Assembly (NCBI RefSeq): GCF_000003195.3
Contig: NC_012873.2
Coordinates: forward strand, 9,881,894 to 9,945,893
DNA from: Sorghum bicolor
Taxonomy: Eukaryota; Streptophyta; Magnoliopsida; Poales; Poaceae
Length of the DNA stretch: 64,000 nucleotides
Direction: 5' to 3'
The translations under genes were made by a program, and so were the position numbers. Below are positions 12,465 through 24,300 of the stretch, in pieces. The notes under the pieces are model-generated. The model was not told the DNA's origin. It ran no database searches and saw nothing but the letters and a program-made list of their open reading frames with translations. Every line of letters starts with the position of its first letter. Positions within the stretch are counted from its first letter, which is position 1.

Positions 12465-12819
12465 GTGATACATGGTTACAAGCTGTTGTATTGTATGGTA
12501 CACGCAGTTTACTTAACTGATCAACGATTGGCCAACAACGTTCCTAATGTTACATAGCGAACCGGAATAAATTATCATAATATTATGACTAGTATAATGC
12601 CCGTACTAACGTCATGATTTTTTCTAGGAAATGCTATAGTAATTTTTTTAGAGTTAATTTTGGGTAATTGTTTTTAAGTCTATATACATTTTATGAATCA
12701 TCAGTACATAAAGACATCTTTATATTTTCTCTAACTTTTTAATCAAATATTGGATATCTTCAGAGATGTTGTCGTAGCACTCGTTTGCACGACTCGCCAA
12801 AATTTCAACCAAGAACACA

Positions 12820-12867
<48 letters not shown>

Positions 12868-13564
12868 GAGTTTTTTTACACGTACGAGTAACTACACGCA
12901 CGCACGCACACGAGGGTGGTTGCTGCCTGTGGCGATACGCTGTTAACAAATCCCGTGAATTACGACTGGGCGAGTCCCGACAGCTGCCATATCTAGCTCG
13001 TTTCAAAATTGTACTCACATGTACATACCTTCTAAAATGATTGAGTATATACTACACTACTAAAAAAATATGGATGGAAGTACATACCCTAAAAATAAAC
13101 ATTAAAATGATCATCTAAGTATATGGATATACTCTCAAATTCTATAAGTATATAAATATACTTAATTTTCTTATTAAAGTATGTGTCCATACTAATTCAC
13201 CTAAAACAATACAAATTAATATTAATGAAATACCTAATGTCCTTATTAAAGTATGCAACCATACTTCTAAAAAATTGGTATATACATATACTACTATTTA
13301 AATGCACATATTTCAAAAAGTCAGGTACCCCAGCCCAATGTCAAAAGCAAACAATTTAAACCAAATCCCTTTTTCATGATAGTTATATCAGCATGCACGT
13401 ATATACTTGCCTCAAAAAAATATACACGTATATTTTCTTCTCGCCTTAAAATAAAATACCTGTTAGGATAGTATACGGGCTGGACTCCACCCTCCACGAT
13501 CTCCATTTCCTACGTTACCTCACATCCCCGACGTCTGTTTCCTCCGCACGGTGTAGAAAGGAAT

Positions 13565-13627
<63 letters not shown>
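12820..13627. mobile_element. Inverted-repeat element between TA microsatellites (micron-like), copy 1
   Basis: Core about 12868-13569. Left flank is (CT)n(TA)n at 12820-12866; right flank is (TA)n(GA)n at 13570-13627, a mirror image. The core ends (ttttttacacgtacg on the left; the reverse complement of gtagaaaggaattaccc on the right) match the ends of the element at 48421-48783. Both cores are rich in tatatact and catactt. Rice micron elements are known to sit in (TA)n in this way; assignment to that class is inference. Confidence 0.6.
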
Positions 13628-13629
<2 letters not shown>

Positions 13630-13845
13630 GGAAGTAATTACGAATCCTTTTGCATTCTTCGGGCAATCATATGGTTAGTTTCCTAGGACGACACTTCAAT
13701 ACCATGCTCCCATCTACTTGTGTCGAGTTTTTTTGTTCTCTACTACATGTTTAATTATTCTTTCCATTCCTATTAACTGTTAAAACCGAGAGACCAGGTT
13801 AATTTTGAATTGTTTAGTTCAATAAGTTAAAAAAGTATGTGTACA

Positions 13846-14185
13846 TCATATAGATATTACCGTGTTTCGAAGATCTACACATTCTATCTTTTGTATTCCA
13901 ATAGAGTCCATCATCTGCATTCCAAAAGAGTCCAATACTTGTATCTCTCGTTTTAAAGCATTCACGACTGCGAGGTACCAGTGACAGAGTGGAATATTGA
14001 TGGGTAGGAACACTTGCAGATATATAAATTTATGCTCATTATATACTCTTATTTGGACGGTATAAAATTTATCATATGGCAAATGTTATGTTTAAGCTTA
14101 CCATATCAGCTTTTAAATAATCCTTTACCCTTGATTCAGTCGCGGCTTGTCTTTTAATCCCTAAATCTTCAGGATCTTGCTCTCC
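13846..14185 (-). pseudogene. Ulp1-type (C48) cysteine protease relic, transposon-associated
   Basis: On the minus strand 14013-13890 reads VFLPINIPLCHWYLAVVNA followed by REIQVLDSFG, the core of the Ulp1/SENP catalytic domain with the HW histidine and VLD aspartate. A second block at about 14180-14102 encodes QDPEDLG then ATESRVKDYLKADM. Joining the blocks as KADM-VFLPIN matches the usual continuous motif, so the 88 bp between them appears to be an intron with donor GTAAGC. The acceptor now reads CAA before GTG rather than CAG, which would block splicing. No N-terminal domain or transposase was found nearby. Ulp1 fragments of this type are usually carried by plant Mutator- or CACTA-type elements. 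The relic is not expected to be functional. Confidence 0.75.
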
Positions 14186-14232
14186 ATGAGCTTTTAGGAA
14201 CTTGCACCGGCGTCACAGGCAAATTTTTTTTC

Positions 14233-14388
14233 GCGCTTGAGGAAGGGATACGTAGATCAACTGGAATTTGCTGATCACCGTCTCCCTGCTGTCCAGGCAA
14301 AAAAAAATTCGCACTTGAGGAAGGGATACGTAGATCAACTGGAATTCGCTGATCACCGTCTCGCTGCTGTCCGCCAATCAGACCGTCC
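14233..14388. repeat. 78-bp tandem duplication upstream of the CCR-like relic
   Basis: Unit gcgcttgaggaagggatacg at 14233 recurs at 14311 as gcacttgaggaagggatacg. The flanking words cgtcacaggcaaa and ttcgtgcttgaa recur near 14407-14435, so a third, truncated unit abuts the CCR-like exon. Confidence 0.85.
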
Positions 14389-14429
14389 GTCCGTCGACGA
14401 CGCCGGCGTCACAGGCAAAAACAATTTCG

Positions 14430-14582
14430 TGCTTGAACAACACGTACCTGAGGGCGCTCCCCGGCGCGGCAGAGAGGCTAGCGCTGTGCAAGGCCGACCT
14501 GCTCGACTACGACGCACTGCGGTCGGCCGTCGCCGGCTGCCACGACGTCTTCCACACCGCGTCGCCCGTCACCGACGATCCG
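14430..14582 (+). pseudogene. Cinnamoyl-CoA reductase-like exon fragment
   Basis: In the frame starting at 14430 the sequence reads [20 protein letters not shown] then [20 protein letters not shown] then TASPVTDDP, a close match to the second-exon region of plant cinnamoyl-CoA reductases and related short-chain NADP reductases ([23 protein letters not shown]). It ends at a plausible donor GTACGT at 14583. The upstream NAD(P)-binding exon (VTGAGGFIAS type) and all downstream exons are missing; the sequence before it is a tandem repeat. It is therefore a captured or decayed fragment. The intact reading frame and high GC suggest the capture is not very old. Confidence 0.8.
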
Positions 14583-14599
14583 GTACGTATACGTGTAAC

Positions 14600-15866
14600 C
14601 TATAGTAATTGAATACGGATATACTAAGATCGATCTATGATCACGGTACATGTCACGTACTGTAACCAGGCTGGTCTTTGGAGGAAAAACGTTTTCTCCT
14701 ATATGTACTCCAGTAGGGACCATATACAGCACCTACTGGCTACTGCAGCTATTTATTATTTATTATTAAAAAAAGGATCAACCAAAATCACAGCAAAAAG
14801 ATTTATTACTCCAGTAGTAGAATATTTTTGGGACAGAATTGTCTCTCGCATGCATGCATGCGTGCAAAATTCACTCCCTGGAGCATATGTGTGTTTTGAC
14901 CTGGTTATGGTGGAGATTAGTGGGCCGAATTAGTGGGCTGCGGTGGAGATGAGTTTGTTGGGGCGTGAGTTTGTCTGGTCTAACGGCCCAAGAAGTTTTT
15001 GGAGATGTTGTGAATTGCAATTATCTCATTTCTGAATATTCATACTGCTTAACTCGTTAAATTAAAAGATAAAAAGTTAGATTGAACTCTAGTTTTGTTA
15101 TGAAATAATATTATTATGATGTTGTGTGGGAAGATAAAAGACAAGCTCTGTGGATTAGGCTCTAGTTTTGTTATCTGTACAGGCAGTCCTCGTCCTGGAC
15201 CTTCGCTTGGGTTGCGACCATTGCTTGGGCCAGAAAGACCGATGCATAGGGCTTTAATGTAACGCGTCGGCTTGATGAAAAAAGACCAGCATTTGCTGGG
15301 CCAAAAGTTGGGCCGCTCTAGGCCTTCGCATTGATCGATAAACATCAAACGTGAGCAAAGAAAATTTACCCCGCCTCATGGTGGTGGTTCAATTTTTCTT
15401 CCTAAACTACAAAATCAGATTCTTTACCACTTAAACCTTTAAACCATTATTTTTATCTTAGAGCCAGGTTAGAAAGAGGTAAATTATATAAGGTAAAAGT
15501 TCAGAGGTAAATCGAACTAAAATATAAAAGAAAAAAAATCCAAAAATCATAAAATAAGTTTTCAAAAAAATATCCAAAATACTTTTACATTAAAAAATAA
15601 TACAATTACAAATCCTAATATCTAGTTTAATCTTAGAATTGTTTTTACATTGAAAAATTATGAAATTACTTTCACATTTCTTCTGAATTATGCTCTGTCT
15701 TATAGTTTTGTAGTTCAATGAGAAAAAAACGGACGATTGTGATAGTTGAGGGAAGTAAACTAGACTTCTTCCGCAAAGAAAACCCGGGAGAGTTGCTTCT
15801 CTATTGATGATGGAGGGCCAAACCAAAAATTGTCGCTTAAAAGTCTATGTACATGACCAAGTCTTA
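14600..15866. other. Intergenic DNA, nothing recognised
   Basis: After the CCR-like donor there is no following exon. The rest is AT-rich with a few short frames of no recognisable family. Confidence 0.4.
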
Positions 15867-16039
15867 GACCGCATTTAGATCCATAGAACTAACAATTAGT
15901 TAACTAATTTTTAGTCCCTAAGTACCAAATAGGTAGACTAATTCTTAGTCCACTAGTCATGGACTAGTTGTCAGTTCACTAATTCACTCAAAGAAGCTAA
16001 TAGGACTAGTTGTTAGTCCTAGTTCATCCAAACAACCCC
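15867..16039. mobile_element. Tourist-like MITE, family D
   Basis: 173 bp with inverted ends (gaccgcatttagatcc and catccaaacaacccc) and TTA on both sides (15864-15866 and 16040-16042). The interior contains several ctagt/actag words in inverted pairs. Confidence 0.75.
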
Positions 16040-16105
16040 TTAACCTACTATAATATCTAGATCTAATTTATTGAATACTCCCTCTATACCTAAAAAAGTC
16101 GTTTA

Positions 16106-16855
16106 TAGGGATAAAAACGAAAATGATAATCTCTGATTTTTGAAAATCATTTTTGGTTTTTTTCCCGATTTTTAGGCCAAAATGAAAAAGATAACAGTAA
16201 CCAATAAAACAAAAATGATAACGGTAAAAATAATCGAAAACAAAAGCGAAAATGATTTTGTCTTCTTTCGATCGTTTTCGAAGATTTCCGTATTTAAATG
16301 ATAATTTAATGTTGATAATTACCGATTCAAAGGTCTTTTATTAATGATATGTCTGACATTCATCTTTAGAAAGCTTATAGGCTACAACTTCCAAGAGAAA
16401 CTCTAATAGTTTATGTGTTTGACCACTATGCTACATCGCAGTCAACTTGGAACATGATCGTTTATATTGTGTCTTTGTCAAGAATTGTCATACCGTTGCG
16501 TGGTTGCTACCGTTTGAGACTTAAGATGGTGCGAACTGTGTGGTTTTAGCTGATGATCTTGTCAACTATGGCTTTATTTATTATTGTCATGTGAGATAGG
16601 TTGAGTTATATAGATCTTTTCATATTCGACGGTTTGACGTGTTTATCGTTTTTAGGATATCGTTATCATGGATTCTGATCATTCTCGATATATTTTTTGA
16701 TTGACTACTATCATTTTTGAAATTATCGGAAATATCGACGCCGTATTCGTTTCCAACATACCGATTTCGTTTTCGAAAAAAAATGAAAACAAAAGTGATT
16801 AGGCCTCCTATCGATTGTTTCTTATCGTTTTCATCCCTTATCGTTTTTATCCCTA
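16106..16855. mobile_element. Non-autonomous hAT element, Ac/Ds-like
   Basis: 750 bp starting TAGGGATAAAAACGA and ending TCGTTTTTATCCCTA, the TAGGGATGAAA-type terminus of the Ac family. The 8-bp target duplication is gtcgttta (16098-16105) and atcgttta (16856-16863), 7 of 8 identical. Subterminal cgataa / ttatcg words are abundant. No transposase frame remains. Confidence 0.88.
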
Positions 16856-16965
16856 ATCGTTTAGGACAGAATTGTGAATACCAAAGAGTGATTGTTTGGA
16901 GAAGAGTTTTTCCTGTCTGCTTCTATTAAATAATATTGTATGGGTATATTTTTCATAGAAAGTTT

Positions 16966-17070
16966 TCTAGCTCAAAGGACTAGTGTGGTCAGGCGTGAGC
17001 GTTGAGGTGCTGTGTTCGATCCTTAGCTTCTGCACTATTTTTTGTTTTTCATGGTTGCTGATGCTCGTTG
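16966..17070 (+). mobile_element. Possible tRNA-derived SINE fragment
   Basis: A-box-like ctagtgtggtc at about 16980-16990 and B-box-like tgttcgatcct at 17012-17022 with tRNA-like spacing. No TSD or clear tail was identified. Confidence 0.45.
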
Positions 17071-17187
17071 GCGTTGTTGTTTTTTTTTTTGCCCGGCTCT
17101 TTACACGAGTCTTTACCATCGCACGATGTCATTATAGTCTCCGCCATGCCGTTGACACCATAGTCTCCAAGATCGACGTTGAACTTA

Positions 17188-17418
17188 GGGGATGTTTGGT
17201 TGGGAGTGTTAAAGTTTAACGAGTACTATAGTATTTTTGTTTTATTTGATAATTAGTGTCTAATCATAGACTAATTAGGCGTAAAAGATTCGTCTCGCAA
17301 ATTACTCTCTACCTATATTTTTAGTTTCATAAATAGTCTATATTTAGTATTTCATGCATATGTCTAAACATTTGATGTAACGGACGGTAAACTTTACTGA
17401 GAGCAACCAAACGGGGCC
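17188..17418. mobile_element. Tourist-like MITE, family A variant
   Basis: Starts ggggatgtttggttg, ends caaccaaacggggcc, TTA on both sides. The internal block aaagattcgtctcgcaaatt is shared with family A. Confidence 0.85.
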
Positions 17419-17424
17419 TTAGCG

Positions 17425-18078
17425 CCGGCAAAAAGCCTTCCTATACTACATCATCTGTCTTCATCACCCCCAATCCAGACTACTGGCCAAAGCCTACAGG
17501 CACCTCAGTGGACAAAAGAACAGTTCATCTTAGCTTCAAATGGATTTGGAATGGTTCCTTTCAAAATAAGCACAAGGTCCTTTGCTGGCTCATCATGAAA
17601 GTGAAAGGTAGACTGAGCTACTCAAGAGGACAGATATGGAACTCCAGGACTACAACTGCGTCCTATGACTGAAGAATCACTGGGTCATTTGCTCATTCTT
17701 TGTTCCTTCACTTCTACCTGCTAGAACTGCTCAGATTCAAATAAACCCAAAACTGGATTTCATCCAAAATCTATAAAGCTTCAGAACTCAGCTTCAAGTG
17801 CCCTTCTTCATAGAAATCATAATACTCATGTGTTGGACGATTTGGAAAGCAAGGAATGGCCTCATCTTCGACCATCGTCTGTCTTCGCACAAAAATAAGA
17901 AATAAGCTGTTTCTCTCCCATTTCCTCATGGTTAAACAATCTTCTTTAAACTCCTTAGTTTGGTTTATTTTCTCTCTCTTTGCTCTTGTACCTCAATACC
18001 TGTACCCTCTCTCTGTTTCTTTTAATCAATTCAGACTAGGGGCTTGCCCCGCCTGTTTTCCAAAAAAAATAAAAAAAA
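17425..18078 (+). mobile_element. 5'-truncated L1-type LINE, 3' end
   Basis: Contains frameshifted remnants of the zinc-finger/reverse-transcriptase tail (FKWIWNGSFQNKHKVLCWL near 17540, EESLGHLL near 17670, WTIWKARNGLIFDHR near 17835-17880), then a 3' UTR with the typical aggggcttgccccgcctg at about 18038 and an A-rich tail at 18061-18078. Degenerate and not autonomous. Confidence 0.75.
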
Positions 18079-18079
18079 A

Positions 18080-19384
18080 CGCTGATGCTAGGTTCCAGAA
18101 TCCAGAGTACTGGATCCCTTTTCTTGAGACGCCATTAATTGAGATTGAGACGCCGGCCCGGCCCGGTCCGGTGGATTATCATCCGCCCTGGATACTGGAA
18201 ACAGAGGGATTCCGGCTGTACTACACGACATGCATGGGCATGTGTGGATAGCTTGTCATGGAGGCAAAAGTCTTGACGGGACCAGATGAGATGAGATGAG
18301 CCCAATGATTTGTGCTGGTTGCAGCAGCCTCGTAGGAAGGAAGACAACAAGAGGCCCTGAGCTGGAGCAAGATGATCCGAGCAGAGTCTCAATCTGCTGC
18401 GGCTCTGCATGCACTGATTTGCAGATGCCTTCTTTGACAATGCCCCTTCCCACAAGTAGCACATTTATGTGTTCCTTGGGTCTTTGGTTGTCGATTGACA
18501 ATTTGTCACAATACCATGTTAATACGCGTACGTTGTTACGGGTTTTAAAATCCACATATTCTATGTTTCTATTTTATTTTTTCTGTCTATATTCTTTTTT
18601 TTTCATTTCTTTTCAGTTTTTGTTTTTTGATTTTATTTTATTTTCTGTCCTTTCTTTATTCTTTTTTGTTTTAATTTTATCTTTTATTTTATTTTTCTTT
18701 TGGTTTTATTTTTATTGTTCCTTCTTGCTTCTATTTGTTTTTCTTTTTTATTTTCAGATTTTCTATGTTTAATCATTCTTATTTTTATCCTTATTTAAAT
18801 TATTTATTAATTTTATTTGTTTTATGCACTTTTTATTATTTGTTAATTATGTTTGTTTTTATATTTTTTCTTAGTAATTTTATTTTTTATTTTTATTTTC
18901 TATATATATGTGATATTTATGTAGTATATATTTAGTGTTGTATGTTGTGATATGTCATGTTTACGTAGTATATATGTGATGTTCTATGATGTTTCTTACA
19001 GTGTTCACTTAGTATACATGTAATCTATAATAGATGTGACGTTCTATAATATATCTAATGATGTTCTATGATGTATTTAGTGATGTTAATGTTCTATAAA
19101 TATATTTACGATATTTGAAAAGTAACCCTTTGACATTATTTGAAATTTTTCTCCATTTTGTGTTTTTATTTTTTCTTATGTTTTTTACTCTAGTTTTTTT
19201 TTTATTTTTATCTATGTCATGTTTTTATGTATTTTTATGTATATTGTAATACCAGTTTTATAAACCTAAAACCAAAATACTATTCTTCTAAATCGATAAC
19301 ATTTTTTTACAAAGACAGAACATTGTCTGTTGAACCTAGAATATTGTTTCTACTTAATAAAAGAAAAAATATTTTATCTTTATA
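18080..19384. other. T-rich low-complexity intergenic DNA
   Basis: 18550-18960 is almost entirely T with interspersed C, A and G on the plus strand. 18960-19120 has loose repeats of gatgttctatgatg. No gene was recognised; frames at 18296-18935 are compositional artefacts. Confidence 0.5.
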
Positions 19385-20432
19385 AGATAAATATTCATTA
19401 ATAAAATTTTATCTAAATATATCCATGTGTGATCTTGTTTTGAAGGATTTGTTATAAGAAATTTAATGGTGCAATCAGAATTTAATTTATATCTATAGTT
19501 TAGGAGTTATGACTTTTTTTAATTCGCTAAAACAATTTTGCATTCATATGTGAGTGGGGCCTAGGTTGATGAGATAGCGTGTCATTAAAAAAGACCACCA
19601 ACGAGATGGAAGTTGTGGATGGGTCCTCTCCATAATTTTTAGTTGTAGAGATAAATATTTATTAATAAAATTTTATCTAAATATATCTATGTGTGATCTT
19701 GTTTTGAAGGATTTGTTATGAGAAATTTAATGGTGCAATCGGAATTTAATTTATATCTTCGGTTTAAAAGTTATGATTTTTTTAAATCCGCTAAAATAAT
19801 TTTGCATGCATAGGTGAGTGGGGCCTAGGTTGATGGGATAGCCTATCATGGCTAAAAGGTATGTGAGCTGTGGCTTCACCATGGGTGTGGTAGATGGGTC
19901 CTTTCCATAATTTTTAGTTTATCTAAATATATCCATGTGTGATCTTGTTTTGAAGGATTTGTTATAAGAAATTTAATGGTGCAATCAGAATTTAATTTAT
20001 ATCTATAGTTTAGGAGTTATGACTTTTTTTAATTTGCTAAAATAATTTTGCATGCATAGGTGAGTGGGGCCTAGGTTGATGAGATAGCGTGTCATTAAAA
20101 AAGACCACCAACGGGATGGAAGTTGTGGATGGGTCCTCTCCATAATTTTTAGTTGTAGAGATAAATATTTATTAATAAAATTTTATCTAAATATATCTAT
20201 GTGTGATCTTGTTTTGAAGGATTTGTTATGAGAAATTTAATGGTGCAATCGGAATTTAATTTATATCTTTGGTTTAAAAGTTATGATTTTTTTAAATCCG
20301 CTAAAATAATTTTGCATGCATGGGTGAGTGATGCCTAGGTTGATAGGATAGTCTATCATGGCTAAAAGGGATGAGAGTTGTGGCTTTACTATGGATGTGG
20401 TAAATGGGTCCTTTCCATAATTTTTTTTAGTT
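19385..20432. repeat. Four-copy tandem array with 510-bp higher-order period
   Basis: The word atctaaatatat recurs at 19411, 19675, 19921 and 20185 (steps 264, 246, 264). Copies 1 and 3 share accaccaacg and ggaagttgtgg; copies 2 and 4 share gctaaaagg and tttaaaagttatgatt. The array is therefore A-B-A'-B': a diverged dimer duplicated as a unit. Each copy ends with ccataattttt. Copy 3 lacks about 18 bp at its start. No coding content. Confidence 0.9.
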
Positions 20433-20439
20433 GTAGAGA

Positions 20440-21107
20440 TAGGAGAAGTATCTGTGACTCTCCGTGAGCACCGCCACTTATCCTCTGCTGCAGCCTGCAT
20501 GGCAAATAATAAGCTTTCCAATCTTGGCACCTATACAAGGTTCTATGTACAAGCGGGATATCCAAATGCAACCTGGACTTGTTTAGTTATTTGCCCTCGT
20601 CTCTTCTCTTCTAATGTGCCCCCCCCCCCAGAACATTAATTGATGACACATGTTCACATTGATTTATTTTGCTGATGTTATCTTGGTTTAGAATCTGTTC
20701 TTGCACATCAGAATCTGTTCTTCTCCATCCATGATTTAGTCTACTTATACTCGATAGACGTAGGTTTAGAAAGGGAAAAAAAGCAGCAGCAGCCGCAGCA
20801 GCAGCATAAAAAAGGTCACCATGCTCCCTCCCATTCCATTAGCATTGCAGTGGATCATCATAAAACAAATGACGGTCAGGATGGTTTAGGCTTTACCTTG
20901 AGAGATGCTGTGATACTGTCAAGGACCTCGATCAGGCCAGATCACACTGGTTTCCGACATGTATATATATCGCACATGCAATACAAAGTTAGTAATTAAC
21001 TTGCACTTGCGGTACTTCCTTGAGAAGAACAAGAAGGAAGATTACTTCAATTATGCGACAAATGTCCCCTTTCGTCACACATGTATATGGTAAAGATTCT
21101 CCATAAG
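20440..21107. other. Intergenic DNA with short simple repeats
   Basis: Contains a C-run at 20621-20630 and a CAG/CAGC-rich patch at about 20783-20808. No gene seen. Confidence 0.4.
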
Positions 21108-21367
21108 CAGTGGCGGACCTAGAAACGGACCAAGTGAGGGGCTAAATAACATAGCTAAATTTTTTTTTGTTCGCTCAATCCAGTATACTAATAGATATAG
21201 CTAAGATTGATAATTTAATATTGATTCAAAGCACTTAAAAGTAAAGATTTATAAAATAAACATAGAAAAATAACAAATACATGAAGTCTTTTGCTAAAAA
21301 CAAAATCTGTTAAAATTTTTTTAACCCCAAGAGGGGGGCTGCAGCCACCCCCCTGAGTCCGCCAATG
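21108..21367. mobile_element. hAT-like MITE
   Basis: 260 bp with ends CAGTGGCGGACCTAG and ctgagtccgccaatg (inverted repeats with few mismatches). Candidate 8-bp TSD tccataag / cccacaag, 6 of 8 identical. Confidence 0.65.
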
Positions 21368-21375
21368 CCCACAAG

Positions 21376-24300
21376 TAACCAACCACACGCCCCGCCCTAA
21401 AGGTACCACAATCAGATCAGACAGGGACCTGCAACTACAACTAAACCCGGCCAGTGGCCACCTTTTAATTTATTTCCACTGCAATTTGGCAATTGGACAT
21501 TCAGATTCACTAATTAATTAACAAGCCCTTCTCCCCAGCAAACACACCTCTGCCTTGTCCTCGCCATCCTCAACTTGGTACTTTAAAAAGCGGCCATGGA
21601 CAAGAGCATGCGGCACGCCGGGCATATATTTATATTGACACAGAAGGAACATCCTCAAGTAGTAAGCTGCCGCAATGTTGTCTAGCCGTACTCTGCAGGG
21701 AAAGAAGAAGCTTATTCAAATGTACTGTTACTTACAGCGCCGCAGTACATGGATCGATCGGTCAGAGATGCATGGGCCGTTTCGTCGTCTTCACACCACA
21801 AGGCTCCAAATCTCGCATGTGCCGGTGCCGGACTGCCGGTGTGAGCTGCATGCAGGGTCGTCGTTCATCCACTCAGTCTCCACTGCTCACTTGTAGTACG
21901 ATCCTATTCTCTATTATGGTTAATTACCATATGGTGGATCGACGTTCGACGATCGTCAATGGCCATCGGCTACGGCATATGCAAGCTTATCCATGGCTGG
22001 CGGCGGCCGGGGTCTCTGTCAGCGGCATGATGGTCTCGAGCCAGCGCACTCTGCTTTGGCCTCTTCTCTACTACCAAGATACCAGTTGCAGCAGGCGACC
22101 GGTTACAGGTCACTCAAGATCCATCGATCATGTTGTTGCTTGATTATTAGTCCTAGGCTCCTAGCTAAGGCCACTGTAGTACTGCTACTGCCAACTAGAT
22201 TTCTTGTTGTCAATTTGTTTCGAAATGGATGAATAATGTGTGGTGATGTATTGTGTCAGTCCCAAATCTGTTCAGGGTAGAGCCGAATAGATCACTACGC
22301 TTGTCCCCTGCTGGATATGCAGCCGCCATGGGACTCCGCAATAACCATGTAAGTTCGGTCTAGTCGCTTGCATGGGTAACTACCTAATATGTATCCGTGG
22401 AACTGTTTGGCGCTCCATATTAGAACTTATCAAAGCTTGGTTCCCATAATTATGCACCATAAAAGGAATGACAGAACCTTCAATAGGAAAATACAGTATT
22501 GGAAAAGGACTGAGGTTAGAGTATTTAAATAGATTATATTAGTTAGGGACTCGGTAAGCAATTTCATAGTTTGGAACATGGTTAACAATCATCACATAAT
22601 AGTTTGGGGGATCATCCATGTAAATATGAGCTACGGATCCACGTGTCATACTGCCAGTTCCACGCTGGAGGGTGAACATTAACTTGATGGGTTGTGGCAT
22701 AGCTGCTATGGACTAGGATTGGGGTACTTATATAGTTTAGGTATCTAGATTTGCATTTTTTTTATTTAGGGATTTGGATGAGAGTAGTGTAATAGTTTAG
22801 GAACCTCTAGTATAATTTACTAGACATTTTATGTTTTTACGATCATGAAAACTTCTCTTAACGATTCACATGTCAATGACACTAATAAACAATTTATATG
22901 ATAATAATTTAAGCGAGTTATTACTTTAGATAAATTTATATAAATAACTAAATATATGTCCTATCCATATTCATAATATAATTGTAAAAAAACCTATATT
23001 TTTATAAAAAAAATAATACCACACAAATGATACTTTAATAAGAAAATTTAACATCTTAAACAGAGGGGAAGGTTAGTACAAATGACTGGGTGGCTATGAG
23101 CTCCCCTGTCTTTGAGATTTGTCTTGGATTTGCATTGTTAGCCCCCCACCTAAATCTCACTCCAAGGTTCATTATCATTCTTGAGTGGTGCAAGTTTAAA
23201 CAACCACTTTTGTTATAATAGTAACTATAAGAGGGCCTGAAGTCCTTATTTCTACATAAAAGAGTTCTAAATAAAAGGTACTATAGGCATGAGAGTTTCA
23301 AGTTAACATTAAGATGGAAATTCATAGCAATTAAAAAAGATCAAAATCTGAAATTCAAAATATAGATTCATGACATTTTTTTTTCTCGATCTTGCAAAAG
23401 GTTTGCGCGTCTTTGTATCAAGGTAGATAAAAAGTTCGATACAACACGCATTTGGACTCCCTAGAAGGTTAGTAAAGATTTACATGAAAACTCAGACCCT
23501 CTCTGGATAGATTCATGACATCAAGTGATATGGGCTGCAACAAGATATATCACAACTCAAATAATAGTTCCAAAATAAAACAATTGATAAATCAATGAGT
23601 TTTCAATGAGTACTTGGCTTGTCGCTCATGCAACTTTGTGTGGCCGGCCAAAGAGCAACCTAGGTCCTCAATTTCGAGTAGCTGGGGGCCTGGATTATTG
23701 CTTGGCAGGCATTTGCCTGCCCAAAGCAGCAACCAAAATAGACCTCTAATGCTCATGTCGATAGACCATTTGACCAACAAGGCCGGAAAAGGATTAGCAC
23801 GCTTAACCGTCGACCAATTATGGCTATCCTCTTTCGCGTGCCTCCCTGGATATGTATGTATGGTTGTGTGCAATTGCAAATTAAAGCAAAGATGTAGCGC
23901 TAAAAAAGCTGGTAAAGCTGGAGATGCGCTTCATGATTAACCCAGCGCTCCTAATGGCACGCAGCTTGATTCTTCACAACCAACAGCTCACATGGCAACC
24001 GGAGGAGGTTGATAGCGCCAGCCCAACCAGAAGCCACACGAAACCCAAGCCAATCCTTCTCCGTGTTGGATGCGAATGCGAGGAGAGGAGAGGGTACGGT
24101 TGCCGTCTGGTCAGCACTGGCTTCATCGCTCGGCTCCAGCTTCTAGTCACAGGTCAGCCTCGATCTCCAAAAGCGTGTGTTTGGAGTAGGGCAAGTCGGC
24201 AATGTAGGCCAAGAGACACCTGTTTGCGGCTGTGCCTACGTACAAACGTACCTAACCACTCAATTGCAAACAGAACTAAGAATGTGCTGGTTCTATCTGT

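Larger units (their letters stand above)
10820..12819. other. MITE-rich AT-rich intergenic DNA
   Basis: Contains a partial family A copy at about 11212-11375, a complete but diverged copy at 11598-11842 and another at about 12242-12464. A segment at 11865-12065 resembles a Stowaway-like interior (tttttcaactttaactaaac). No gene was seen. Confidence 0.6.

Noticed and set aside
12585..12615. Possible minus-strand Helitron 3' end (ctagtataatgcccgt)
   Set aside because: The hairpin stem is not convincing and no matching 5' end was found.
18296..18935. Phe/Leu-rich frames suggesting a membrane protein
   Set aside because: They are translations of a T-rich low-complexity tract.
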